Notes: generated by a model not told the origin, from the letters alone. Shown: positions 1 through 4,911, numbered from the stretch's first letter. The stretch: DNA of 5,880 nt from an uncultured Erysipelotrichaceae bacterium (GCA_902795725.1 CADBLY010000060.1:1-5880); one strand, 5' to 3'. A program made the numbers and translations.

Positions 1-147
1 CCATTCATAATTATCAGATATAGTTTTACCTATATTATAATATAAATTAATTAATTTAGAATTAGCATCTAGCATTATATCTAACTGCGTTTTACTAACC
101 ATATTTTTTATATTATTAGTGATTTCTTGAAATGATTTATCAATCAT
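1..147 (-). CDS. DUF1016/YhcG family protein (PD-(D/E)XK nuclease superfamily), N-terminal fragment
   Basis: Only the first 49 codons are in the window; the gene continues past the left edge. The start ATG (147-145) has a strong ribosome binding site, GGAGG at 160-156, 8 nt upstream. The visible residues resemble the N-terminal DUF1016_N domain of YhcG-type proteins: an amphipathic helix, then a segment reading NSKLINLYYNIGKTI (residues 29-43), which matches the family signature of the form VN-x-LI-x-LYW-x-IG-x-x-I. Here the usual Trp is Tyr. In full-length members a PD-(D/E)XK nuclease-like domain follows, which cannot be checked here. Such proteins are common near restriction genes and in defence or mobile islands, but their activity is poorly defined. 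It begins 29 nt after the stop of the upstream frame-shifted gene, so it is probably the third gene of the leftward operon. The assignment rests on one short motif and is fairly, not fully, secure. Confidence 0.72.
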   Translation of the reverse strand, partial: MIDKSFQEITNNIKNMVSKTQLDIMLDANSKLINLYYNIGKTISDNYEW

Positions 148-176
148 GTTTTTTTCCTCCAACATATTTTATAATT

Positions 177-358
177 TCAATTATGAACCCTATTAGGCAA
201 ATTATCTGCCCATTTTTCTAACAATTGTAAACTAGTATTATGTTCTTTATCTAATTCAATTAATGATTTTATTTTAATATTTTTATCATTTTCTATAATA
301 GATAAATTATAAATCAACTCTTGATCATTCAATTTATAACCTTCCGGTAAATCATAAA
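177..358 (-). pseudogene. Out-of-frame C-terminal continuation of the 658-329 gene (apparent one-base frameshift)
   Basis: Past the point where the 109-aa frame becomes unconvincing (its last eight residues), the -1 frame stays open for another 59 codons to a TGA at 179-177. It reads as ordinary protein: it starts YDLPEGYKLNDQEL and ends KWADNLPNRVHN. The junction lies in a run of four T on the coding strand (359-356); one extra T there would give AAT TTT TAT GAT and join both frames into a protein of about 160 residues. This segment has no start codon with a ribosome binding site of its own. It is therefore best seen as the broken-off tail of the upstream gene. A sequencing error in the T run is an alternative, and a programmed -1 shift is less likely because no X-XXY-YYZ slippery heptamer is present. 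Confidence 0.6.
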
Positions 359-658
359 ATTATATTTTTCTTTAAATACTATAAATGTTGATTCATAATC
401 ATTTTGTTTAATTATCTTTTCAATTTTATCCTTTGTATTATCATTTATCTCTATAATGTTTTCTTCTATTAAATCATGAACCATTGTACCCATTAAAAAT
501 GGCGTGGATATTCTAGCTTTGTTGCACGATTCTGTATAATAACCTTTTTTATTTAATGTTGATATTGTTTTTGCTAATTTCTCATCAATCGGAATAAAAT
601 CTTCTCTTTGTTCAATATCAAATGTTTTACTATCGAAAAAGTAATATTCACTTTTCAT
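329..658 (-). CDS. Hypothetical protein, probably truncated by a frameshift
   Basis: The frame encodes 109 residues. Its ATG overlaps the last 11 nt of the upstream 91-aa gene (stop TGA at 650-648), which suggests translational coupling; a weak AGGA sits about 10 nt upstream. I do not recognise the family with certainty. Residues 25-50 (a stretch containing ISTLNKKGYYTESC) loosely recall small Bacillota proteins with an 'L-x-x-KGY-x-T-x-CCSGH' pattern, but the second Cys, Gly and His are missing here, where the sequence reads SCNKARI. About residues 57-85 are acidic and helical (HDLIEENIIEI). The final eight residues after KEKYNF are likely nonsense, because the natural continuation lies in the -1 frame down to 177. 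There is no signal peptide or membrane segment, so it is cytoplasmic by prediction. Function unknown. Confidence 0.6.
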   Translation of the reverse strand: MKSEYYFFDSKTFDIEQREDFIPIDEKLAKTISTLNKKGYYTESCNKARISTPFLMGTMVHDLIEENIIEINDNTKDKIEKIIKQNDYESTFIVFKEKYNFMIYRKVIN

Positions 659-923
659 TTTTCTTACGTCCTAATCTTTTAATTAATTGAAACCCTTTAG
701 AAAATCCTTTATCATGCTCTTCATTACAAAATACACTAGGTACACTTGTAAAAGAAGAAGCTGTTCTAATATTACTCTCTACTGTATTTAAATGATATTT
801 TTTTCTAAACATTTTGTCTACATGTGGATCATAAAATGCAATATGTGGTCTTTCTTTCACAATTCTAGGTGATTTAGTTTCTGATATACTAACGAATACA
901 TCTAATTTACTTATTTTCAACAC
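648..923 (-). CDS. Hypothetical 91-aa basic protein, first gene of the leftward cargo operon
   Basis: The start is GTG at 923-921, preceded by AAGGAGAGG about 7 nt upstream; a TTG one codon later is the alternative. A near-consensus sigma-A promoter lies just upstream, giving a very short 5' leader. The protein is small and basic, with a Lys/Arg-rich tail (KRLGRKKNEK) and a central motif reading RPHIAFYDPHVDKMFRKKY (residues 25-43). No transmembrane segment or signal peptide is visible. I do not recognise a family. Its 3' end overlaps the next gene by 11 nt, so the two are likely co-translated and may act together. The frame is convincing because of its promoter, ribosome binding site and coupled downstream gene. 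Nucleic-acid binding would fit the charge but is only a guess. Confidence 0.65.
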   Translation of the reverse strand: MLKISKLDVFVSISETKSPRIVKERPHIAFYDPHVDKMFRKKYHLNTVESNIRTASSFTSVPSVFCNEEHDKGFSKGFQLIKRLGRKKNEK

Positions 924-949
924 AATAAATCCTCTCCTTTGTAATAAGT

Positions 950-978
950 ATTATATTATCTTAACAATAAATTATCAA
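950..978 (-). promoter_or_regulatory. Sigma-A-type promoter for the leftward cargo operon
   Basis: On the minus strand TTGATA (978-973) and a perfect TATAAT (955-950) are separated by exactly 17 nt. Transcription would start near 943, only about 20 nt before the GTG start of the 91-aa gene, just leaving room for its AAGGAG ribosome binding site. The promoter carries no copy of the TTGGAAC operator repeat found upstream of the repressor gene, so the cargo operon is probably expressed while the element is silent. The surrounding 924-1055 gap is otherwise plain AT-rich sequence, with one 9-bp direct repeat (TATCTATAA at 986-994 and 1026-1034) and no clear terminator. Confidence 0.75.
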
Positions 979-1055
979 TATGTACTATCTATAATTAATA
1001 AATATATACTCAAATACTTCATTATTATCTATAAATAAAAATGTTCCTTTAATTA

Positions 1056-1601
1056 TTAATCTACTATATCACTCACTGATATGTTATAGTATTCAGCTAT
1101 TTTTTTTACTACATCATTACTTAATTTTCTACTACCTTTTTCATACTTATTATAAGTAGATAAATCTATTCCCAAATATTTAGCAATATCTTTTTGCATT
1201 TTATTATTCTCTAAACGCAGATTTTTTATTCTAAGTCTAGATCTAGCTTGAATCTTTGACTCTAATTCATCTAAACCTCTAGTAGGATTCTGTAAATCAA
1301 TAGTTATATATTTATGCGTAGAATTAGCAACTCTTTCGGCATATTTATTTAATTCTATTTTTTCTTTAGCAGAAAATTCTGGCATATTTTCAAAAAAGTA
1401 ATTAGTAGAAACACGATAAAATTTTGCTAAATCCTGTAATACACTAATAGGTACCATTCTATCTCCTAATTCGTAATGTTTATAAGTCGAAGATTTTACT
1501 CCAACAACTCCACATATCTCTTTTTGAGTTAAATTAAATTTATTTCTTAACTCAGTCATATTCTTTCCAATTGTTATATCCATAGGTCTTCTTTTTTCCA
1601 T
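1056..1601 (-). CDS. Tandem-HTH Cro/CI (XRE) family repressor, likely element immunity regulator
   Basis: The 181-residue protein has two separate XRE-type helix-turn-helix domains, about residues 11-69 and 123-180, joined by a charged helical linker (about 72-118). Both recognition-helix regions share the same signature spaced exactly 110 residues apart: STYKHYELGDR (38-48) and STYNKYEKGSR (148-158). This points to an internal duplication. XRE proteins usually carry one such domain plus a dimerisation or protease-sensitive part; neither an IrrE partner gene nor a CI-type peptidase domain is seen. The ATG at 1601 has AGGAG about 10 nt upstream; Met7 is an alternative start. The gene is divergent from the plus-strand core operon. 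The four repeats in the shared intergenic region overlap both promoters, so it most likely represses the rightward promoter and its own. No inducer is evident from the sequence. Confidence 0.88.
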   Translation of the reverse strand: MEKRRPMDITIGKNMTELRNKFNLTQKEICGVVGVKSSTYKHYELGDRMVPISVLQDLAKFYRVSTNYFFENMPEFSAKEKIELNKYAERVANSTHKYITIDLQNPTRGLDELESKIQARSRLRIKNLRLENNKMQKDIAKYLGIDLSTYNKYEKGSRKLSNDVVKKIAEYYNISVSDIVD

Positions 1602-1634
1602 AAATCATTATCTCCTATACTTCTTCACAACACA

Positions 1635-1643
1635 ATTATAGCA
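1635..1643 (-). promoter_or_regulatory. Extended -10 promoter of the repressor gene
   Basis: TGC followed directly by TATAAT (1643-1635, minus strand) forms an extended -10 element about 35 nt upstream of the repressor start. The -35 region is poor (GTTCCA-like) and is occupied by the first operator copy (1650-1663), as expected for an autoregulated repressor promoter. Confidence 0.6.
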
Positions 1644-1649
1644 CATAAT

Positions 1650-1790
1650 TGCCAATTTGGAACATTATTAAATAAGATTTTTAAAAAAATTTACAAAAAC
1701 ACTTGACAAATTGGAACTATAAGTTTATAATGAAATTGTAATTTCCGTTTTGGAACCTTTATTATAATAATTTGGTTGACAATTTGGAAC
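1650..1790. repeat. Four co-oriented 14-bp operator-like repeats (consensus TGACAATTTGGAAC)
   Basis: Copies are at 1650-1663 (TGCCAATTTGGAAC), 1704-1717 (TGACAAATTGGAAC), 1743-1756 (TTCCGTTTTGGAAC) and 1777-1790 (TGACAATTTGGAAC). All share an invariant TTGGAAC right half and point the same way. The first covers the -35 region of the repressor promoter, the second fills the -35 and spacer of the rightward promoter, and the third and fourth lie just downstream of its start. This is the layout expected for binding sites of the adjacent XRE repressor. The sites are only weakly palindromic; copy three contains TTCC-5-GGAA. Asymmetry could reflect binding by a protein with two non-identical HTH domains (inference). 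Confidence 0.8.
1703..1731 (+). promoter_or_regulatory. Consensus sigma-A promoter of the rightward core operon
   Basis: TTGACA (1703-1708) and TATAAT (1726-1731) with a 17-nt spacer match the consensus perfectly. Transcription would start near 1738, leaving a leader of about 200 nt before the first gene. An operator repeat lies across the -35 and spacer, so the promoter should be strong but tightly repressible. A second TTGACA at 1776-1781 has no usable -10 17 nt downstream and coincides with the fourth operator copy, so it is probably not a promoter. Confidence 0.85.
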
Positions 1791-1795
1791 TTGCT

Positions 1796-1810
1796 TGTTC
1801 TTTGAAAACT
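1796..1810 (+). promoter_or_regulatory. boxA-like antitermination motif in the core operon leader
   Basis: The segment TGTTCTTTGAAAACT matches the boxA element known from Bacillota rRNA operon leaders, which recruits Nus factors (NusB/S10) to make RNA polymerase resistant to termination. It lies about 60 nt into the transcript, ahead of the structured leader. The match is read directly; antitermination of this operon is an inference. Confidence 0.6.
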
Positions 1811-1814
1811 TAGT

Positions 1815-1936
1815 AGTGTTGGAAATAACTGATAAGCCGACACTTAAAATAAATGCAAGGCAAAAATCCCTATTGGCACGGGAGTTGTTGGTAATCTTAA
1901 ACCATCACACAATAAATAGAAAGGATGGTGATGTTT
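1815..1936 (+). promoter_or_regulatory. Structured 5' leader of the core operon, possible attenuator
   Basis: Several foldable elements precede the first gene. AGTGTTGG (1815-1822) pairs with CCGACACT (1837-1844), 8 bp with one G-U pair and a 14-nt loop. TCCC (1867-1870) can pair with GGGA (1880-1883). TGGT (1889-1892) can pair with ACCA (1901-1904), and ACCATC (1901-1906) can instead pair with GATGGT (1924-1929), which would hide the ribosome binding site. The last two are mutually exclusive, the form a translational switch takes. No known riboswitch class is recognised. Confidence 0.4.
1853..1894 (+). CDS. Possible 13-codon leader peptide
   Basis: ATG at 1853 opens a frame of 13 codons, MQGKNPYWHGSCW, ending at TAA (1892-1894). 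It lies inside the leader and its stop falls on the TGGT strand of the alternative pairing at 1889-1904, so ribosome position could influence the fold. Two Trp, a His and a Cys in 13 residues are unusual for random AT-rich sequence. Against it, no Shine-Dalgarno sequence precedes the ATG. Conservation in related elements would be needed to believe it. Confidence 0.22.
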   Translation: MQGKNPYWHGSCW

Positions 1937-2170
1937 ATGTCAGCAAGTGAAACATTAAACTTAATATCTAAACAATGGTGTAGTTTAGATGATTTGATGA
2001 AACTAGGTCAGTTTGGTAGAAATTCTGCTTTAAAAATTAAAAGAGAAATTAAAAATAAACTTGTGAATCAAGGATATCGAATACCGAAACACTTAGTTCC
2101 AATGAAAGAAGTTGTTGATTATCTTGATATTAATATTAATTATCTGGAATCAAGAGTAGAAAGGAAGTGA
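1937..2170 (+). CDS. Small DUF3173-like DNA-binding protein of the element
   Basis: From the ATG at 1937 the protein has 77 residues. Earlier in-frame ATG codons at 1925 and 1931 lie inside the ribosome binding region AAAGGATGGTGAT (1921-1932), so 1937 is preferred. Residues 17-66 fit the general pattern of DUF3173, a small family found beside integrases in Bacillota mobile elements: DDLMKLG, a helix with an Ala near ALKIKREIKNKLVNQGY, then VPMKEVVDYLDI, where family members usually have VP-x-x-x-V-x-x-x-L. DUF3173 proteins are predicted HTH proteins, perhaps excisionase-like or accessory replication factors. The gene is first in the rightward operon and its stop overlaps the ribosome binding site of the ATPase, so translation of the two is coupled. 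The family call is by pattern only; an excision or replication role is inference. Confidence 0.6.
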   Translation: MSASETLNLISKQWCSLDDLMKLGQFGRNSALKIKREIKNKLVNQGYRIPKHLVPMKEVVDYLDININYLESRVERK

Positions 2171-2177
2171 TAGCATT
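2161..2177 (+). promoter_or_regulatory. Ribosome binding site that points to an ATT start for the ATPase
   Basis: AAGGAAGTGAT (2161-2171) closely matches the 3' end complement of 16S rRNA (AAGGAGGTGAT) and is followed by ATT at 2175-2177, at normal spacing from AAGGA (9 nt). No ATG, GTG or TTG occurs in the ATPase frame between the in-frame stop TAG (2157-2159) and the ATG at 2235, which itself has no ribosome binding site. This makes the ATT the best start by position, although ATT starts are rare. Confidence 0.5.
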
Positions 2178-3125
2178 AAAGCAATTGAAGAAATAGATAA
2201 TATTACAAAAAAAGACAACATTATTGATAACATAATGAAGTCTCAGGGATTATATTGTTTAGTATCAAATGCTAAAGTTGGAAAGTCAATGTTTGCTCTA
2301 CAACTATCCAATGCTATAGCAAATGGTAAACCGTTTTTAGGACATAATACAGTCCCTTCTCCCGTTTTATATATTAGCACGGAATCAGACTTAGGTCAAA
2401 TTAAAGAAAGGATTAATTTTTTAAATCTTACCTTCCCTAAAGATAGTTTTTTCATAATAGATAGAAACGGTAAAGGTGAAGTAAACTTTATGGATCTAGA
2501 AGTTGATATCATGGAATTTGCTAAATATAAAAATGGAAGATTATTAATAATTGATATGCTTAAAGATACTAATGTTGGGGTTGATTACGATATAAATAAT
2601 TATCAAGATGTTGGACAGAAATTATTACCTAAACTAAGAGGTATTTGTGAAAAATATAATTTAACAATTCTTTTTACTCATCATTTAAACAAGCGTGGAA
2701 CAGTTTTAGGCAGTACAGCTTTTGATGCAGTGGTTGACGGTAAATTAACACTCGTAGAAAGTAAAAACGATAAATCTCTAATAAGGTTAAACATTATTAA
2801 TCGAGACTTTTCTGAGATGAATATTCAACTAAAAAAAACAAAAAATCAAATTTTTAATGTAATTAATCCTATTGATGATGATGAGATTAATTATAATTTA
2901 ATTCAAATTATTAAATATGTGAGTAATGTAACTGATTGTGAGTTTACTTGTAATGAGATAATTAATAAATTAAATTTAATTATCACACCAAGACAGCTTG
3001 GAAGATTACTTCATTCAAGCATTGATATATTAAAAAATGAAGGAGTTAATATTACGATAAAGAAAACAGGAACTGCTAGATTATATATTGCTCATTATGA
3101 GGAACCGCTTGATGAAAACGAATAA
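2175..3125 (+). CDS. RepA-like AAA_25/RecA-fold ATPase with C-terminal winged-helix region
   Basis: Numbered from the ATG at 2235 (296 aa; 316 aa from the ATT at 2175). The Walker A is SNAKVGKS (11-18), with Ser replacing the first Gly. The catalytic-Glu strand YISTE (46-50), the Walker B LLIID (103-107) and the sensor-like strand ending FTHHLNKRG (147-155), followed by GSTAFDAVVDG, are in the order seen in RSF1010 RepA-type hexameric helicases and AAA_25 proteins. Residues 215-288 look like a winged helix: a helical block, TPRQLGRLLHSS, then a beta wing. I prefer the ATT start because the strand leading into Walker A normally begins with a short helix, and the upstream codons supply it (NIIDNI); the ATG would also lack a ribosome binding site. 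In related elements such proteins serve autonomous replication or maintenance of the excised form. The gene is followed directly by the hairpin array, a plausible substrate (inference). It acts in the cytoplasm on DNA. Confidence 0.85.
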   Translation: MKAIEEIDNITKKDNIIDNIMKSQGLYCLVSNAKVGKSMFALQLSNAIANGKPFLGHNTVPSPVLYISTESDLGQIKERINFLNLTFPKDSFFIIDRNGKGEVNFMDLEVDIMEFAKYKNGRLLIIDMLKDTNVGVDYDINNYQDVGQKLLPKLRGICEKYNLTILFTHHLNKRGTVLGSTAFDAVVDGKLTLVESKNDKSLIRLNIINRDFSEMNIQLKKTKNQIFNVINPIDDDEINYNLIQIIKYVSNVTDCEFTCNEIINKLNLIITPRQLGRLLHSSIDILKNEGVNITIKKTGTARLYIAHYEEPLDENE

Positions 3126-3144
3126 TTTTCATCATAGTTTTCGC

Positions 3145-3399
3145 TAACTTTTTTCTAAAAAGTTATAAGTAAAAAATGAGTGAGGTACGTTTTATGGCTT
3201 AGCCGTGAAAGTAGCGATAACGAGTATTTTTACAATTACTAATCTTGAAGATTAGTAATCAATTAAATAAGAAGAATCCAGTGGATACTTCTTATTTAAT
3301 CTTGTTTAATGATTCATTAAACAAGCTAGGGTTTTTAGGGATATAATCCTTAAACTCACATTGGGGCTATGCCCTAGTGAGATAGGACAATACTTGTCC
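3145..3399. repeat. Array of eight successive inverted repeats, all with 3-nt loops
   Basis: This fills the gene-free segment between the ATPase and relaxase genes. Stems and loops in order: 3145-3153/3157-3165 (9 bp, loop TCT); 3194-3198/3202-3206 (5 bp, TTA); 3235-3245/3249-3259 (11 bp, TGA); 3262-3274/3288-3300 (13 bp, then an A-A mismatch and 4 more bp, loop AGT); 3301-3311/3315-3325 (11 bp, ATT); 3334-3342/3346-3354 (9 bp, ATA); 3355-3367/3371-3381 (11 bp with a 2-nt bulge, TAT); 3385-3390/3394-3399 (6 bp, TAC). From 3235 on they are nearly back to back. Sequences of the stems differ, so this is repetition of structure rather than of sequence. TAGCGA at 3212-3217 matches the CS-6 hexamer of ssoA-type single-strand origins. 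The last two units belong to the presumed oriT. The rest may be a single-strand or replication origin; none has the U-tract and GC-rich stem of a standard terminator. Confidence 0.8.
3355..3399 (+). other. Putative origin of transfer (oriT) of MobV type
   Basis: The segment TAGTGAGATA (3375-3384) differs at two positions from the MobM/pMV158 nick region as I know it (TAGTGTG/TTA), placing the predicted nick between G3381 and A3382. Three mutually exclusive inverted repeats surround it, as in pMV158: a left hairpin (3355-3367/3371-3381, core GGGC-TAT-GCCC), a central one pairing CCTA (3373-3376) with TAGG (3383-3386) around the loop GTGAGA, and a right one (GGACAA-TAC-TTGTCC, 3385-3399). The pMV158 central loop is GTGTGT, so the nick would fall at the same loop position. 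It lies 33 bp upstream of the relaxase gene, the usual place for MobV systems. Nicked strand assumed to be plus. Confidence 0.68.
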
Positions 3400-3432
3400 A
3401 AAGTAACAAAAATATTATAAGGGGGTGATAAA

Positions 3433-4857
3433 TTGTATGATGGTAATCAAGTTATAAGGTTTGAAAACAAGTATAAAGCAAGTGATTTAACTGGTCTTGG
3501 TATCGAACTTACCAAAAGAAAAGGAACAGGCAATTATGATAAATCTAGAACACAGTTTAACTATTCTTATATACCATTATCTATACCTAATTTAAAGACC
3601 CACGTTTATACAAAATTAAGAGAACAAAACATTTATTACAATGATGGTAAAAATACTAATTTAGTCAATGGTGCGATTGTTTCGAGTGGTAAAGATTTTT
3701 TTCAAAGTTTAGGAATGAAATTTAAAGAAAGTAATCGTATTCATCAAAAAGGAAGATATAAAGGAGAACCTATCCTAGTACCTGATATTAAATCTAAAGA
3801 AGATATACCAGTTAAAGTTAAAGAATTCTTTGATTATAGTTATCAATTTTTAGAAGAACTAGTTGGTAAAGAAAATGTAGTGTGTGCAGATATCCATTAT
3901 GATGAGGATACACCACACATGCATTTTTATTTTCTACCAGTCGTAGATGAAGTTAAAAGAAAAGTGTTTGAAAAGGATAAAGATGGTAACTTAATCAAGC
4001 ACGAAGTAATTAGTAAAGACGGAAATACAAAACTACTACCTATTCAAAAGAAAGATGAAAACGGTAAAGGTATCTTTGAAATTGAAAAAGGAAATTTTTT
4101 AAACTGTGATCAGTTTTGGAAAAAATTAGGTGGTAAAGCATCATATGCGAGAATTCAAGATAAATATAATGAGTTTATAACTAGTAAAGGCTTTAACTTA
4201 TATCGTGGTAATACAGGTGCGAATAAAGAACATATCACTAAAGCTCAACATACTTTAAATGAGCTAGAATCACAAATTAATAATATATCTTTAGAACTAA
4301 ATAAAAATCAGAAGTTAAATGAAATTGAATTAGAGTTGCAAAAAGATATTCAAAAAATTAGTGATAAAGAATTATTAAATCCCGTTAAAAGAAAAGTTGT
4401 TGGATATAAAGATGAAGATATCAATAATATAATTGCTTATTCTAAAAATTTAAAAAAAGATAATTTAAAGAATATTAAAAATATAAAACAAAAAGATATT
4501 ATCATTGACGATTTAAAGAATAAAATTGATACATTATCTTCAGAAAATGATAAATATAAAGATACTAGAGCAATTAAAGAAAGAGATATTATTATCATTA
4601 ATCAAAAGAAATTGATAGATGATAAAAACAAATTAATCTATTCTTTAGAAAAACAAATAGATAGTCTAAAACAAAGAATTCATTTTTTTATTAAGTTATG
4701 TATTAATGTATGTAAAGCACTAGGACATAAAATTGGTATTGATTTTGAATGTGATGATGATGTAGATTTAGATTTGATAAATGATAAAGCTGATGATATA
4801 AATTTTAAATATGAATATAGAAATAATTATAAATCAAATGATGAATTTGAAAGATAA
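3433..4857 (+). CDS. MobV/Pre family relaxase (plasmid mobilization/recombination protein)
   Basis: The 474-residue protein starts at TTG (3433), 7 nt after GGGGG of GGGGGTGAT (3421-3429); nearby ATG codons are out of frame. Residues 13-46 resemble the MobV N-terminal motif (KYKASDL...NYDKSRTQFNYSY). The metal-binding motif HYDEDTPHMH (155-164) matches the family's HxDExxPHxH; His155, His162 and His164 should coordinate the cation used for nicking. Residues from about 270 to 415 are Lys/Glu/Ile/Leu-rich and predicted coiled coil, followed by a hydrophobic patch (417-430) and an acidic tail. MobV relaxases nick oriT, bind the DNA covalently and pilot the strand into a recipient through a helper's conjugation machinery. 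The nucleophile of MobM is His22, in a KHNER context; the aligned stretch here (GIELTKR, 23-29) has no His, so the nucleophile is uncertain. The oriT-like hairpins lie just upstream. Family assignment is firm. Confidence 0.92.
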   Translation: MYDGNQVIRFENKYKASDLTGLGIELTKRKGTGNYDKSRTQFNYSYIPLSIPNLKTHVYTKLREQNIYYNDGKNTNLVNGAIVSSGKDFFQSLGMKFKESNRIHQKGRYKGEPILVPDIKSKEDIPVKVKEFFDYSYQFLEELVGKENVVCADIHYDEDTPHMHFYFLPVVDEVKRKVFEKDKDGNLIKHEVISKDGNTKLLPIQKKDENGKGIFEIEKGNFLNCDQFWKKLGGKASYARIQDKYNEFITSKGFNLYRGNTGANKEHITKAQHTLNELESQINNISLELNKNQKLNEIELELQKDIQKISDKELLNPVKRKVVGYKDEDINNIIAYSKNLKKDNLKNIKNIKQKDIIIDDLKNKIDTLSSENDKYKDTRAIKERDIIIINQKKLIDDKNKLIYSLEKQIDSLKQRIHFFIKLCINVCKALGHKIGIDFECDDDVDLDLINDKADDINFKYEYRNNYKSNDEFER

Positions 4858-4911
4858 ACTATTAATGCACTTCTTCTTTATGATAAAATTAGTTAGGAGT
4901 GCATGATAGTT
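4857..4911. repeat. Interrupted inverted repeat between relaxase and integrase genes
   Basis: AACTAT (4857-4862) and ATGCACT (4865-4871) pair with AGTGCAT (4898-4904) and ATAGTT (4906-4911), giving 13 bp around a 26-nt loop, with a small asymmetric interruption. It begins at the relaxase stop codon and ends 26 nt before the integrase ATG. It lacks a proper T-tract, so a terminator is doubtful; a processing site, a weak attenuator or a recombinase/accessory protein site are the other options. Confidence 0.55.

Noticed and set aside
329..358. Programmed -1 frameshift joining the two halves of the cargo gene
   Set aside because: No canonical slippery heptamer and no evident downstream stimulatory structure; a simple indel in a T run explains it better.
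986..1034. Direct repeat TATCTATAA spaced 40 bp as an operator pair
   Set aside because: Nine AT-rich bases repeated once in a very AT-rich gap can occur by chance, and neither copy overlaps the promoter at 950-978.
1776..1804. Second TTGACA as a rightward promoter
   Set aside because: No -10 hexamer is found 16-18 nt downstream (TCTTTG at the expected place); TTGACA here is part of the fourth operator repeat.
3145..3325. Rho-independent terminators after the ATPase gene
   Set aside because: The stems are AT-rich and not followed by T-tracts, and several occur in series; the relaxase downstream has no clear promoter of its own, so read-through is more likely.
3235..3399. CRISPR array
   Set aside because: The units share loop size but not sequence, there are no constant direct repeats or spacers, and no cas gene is present.
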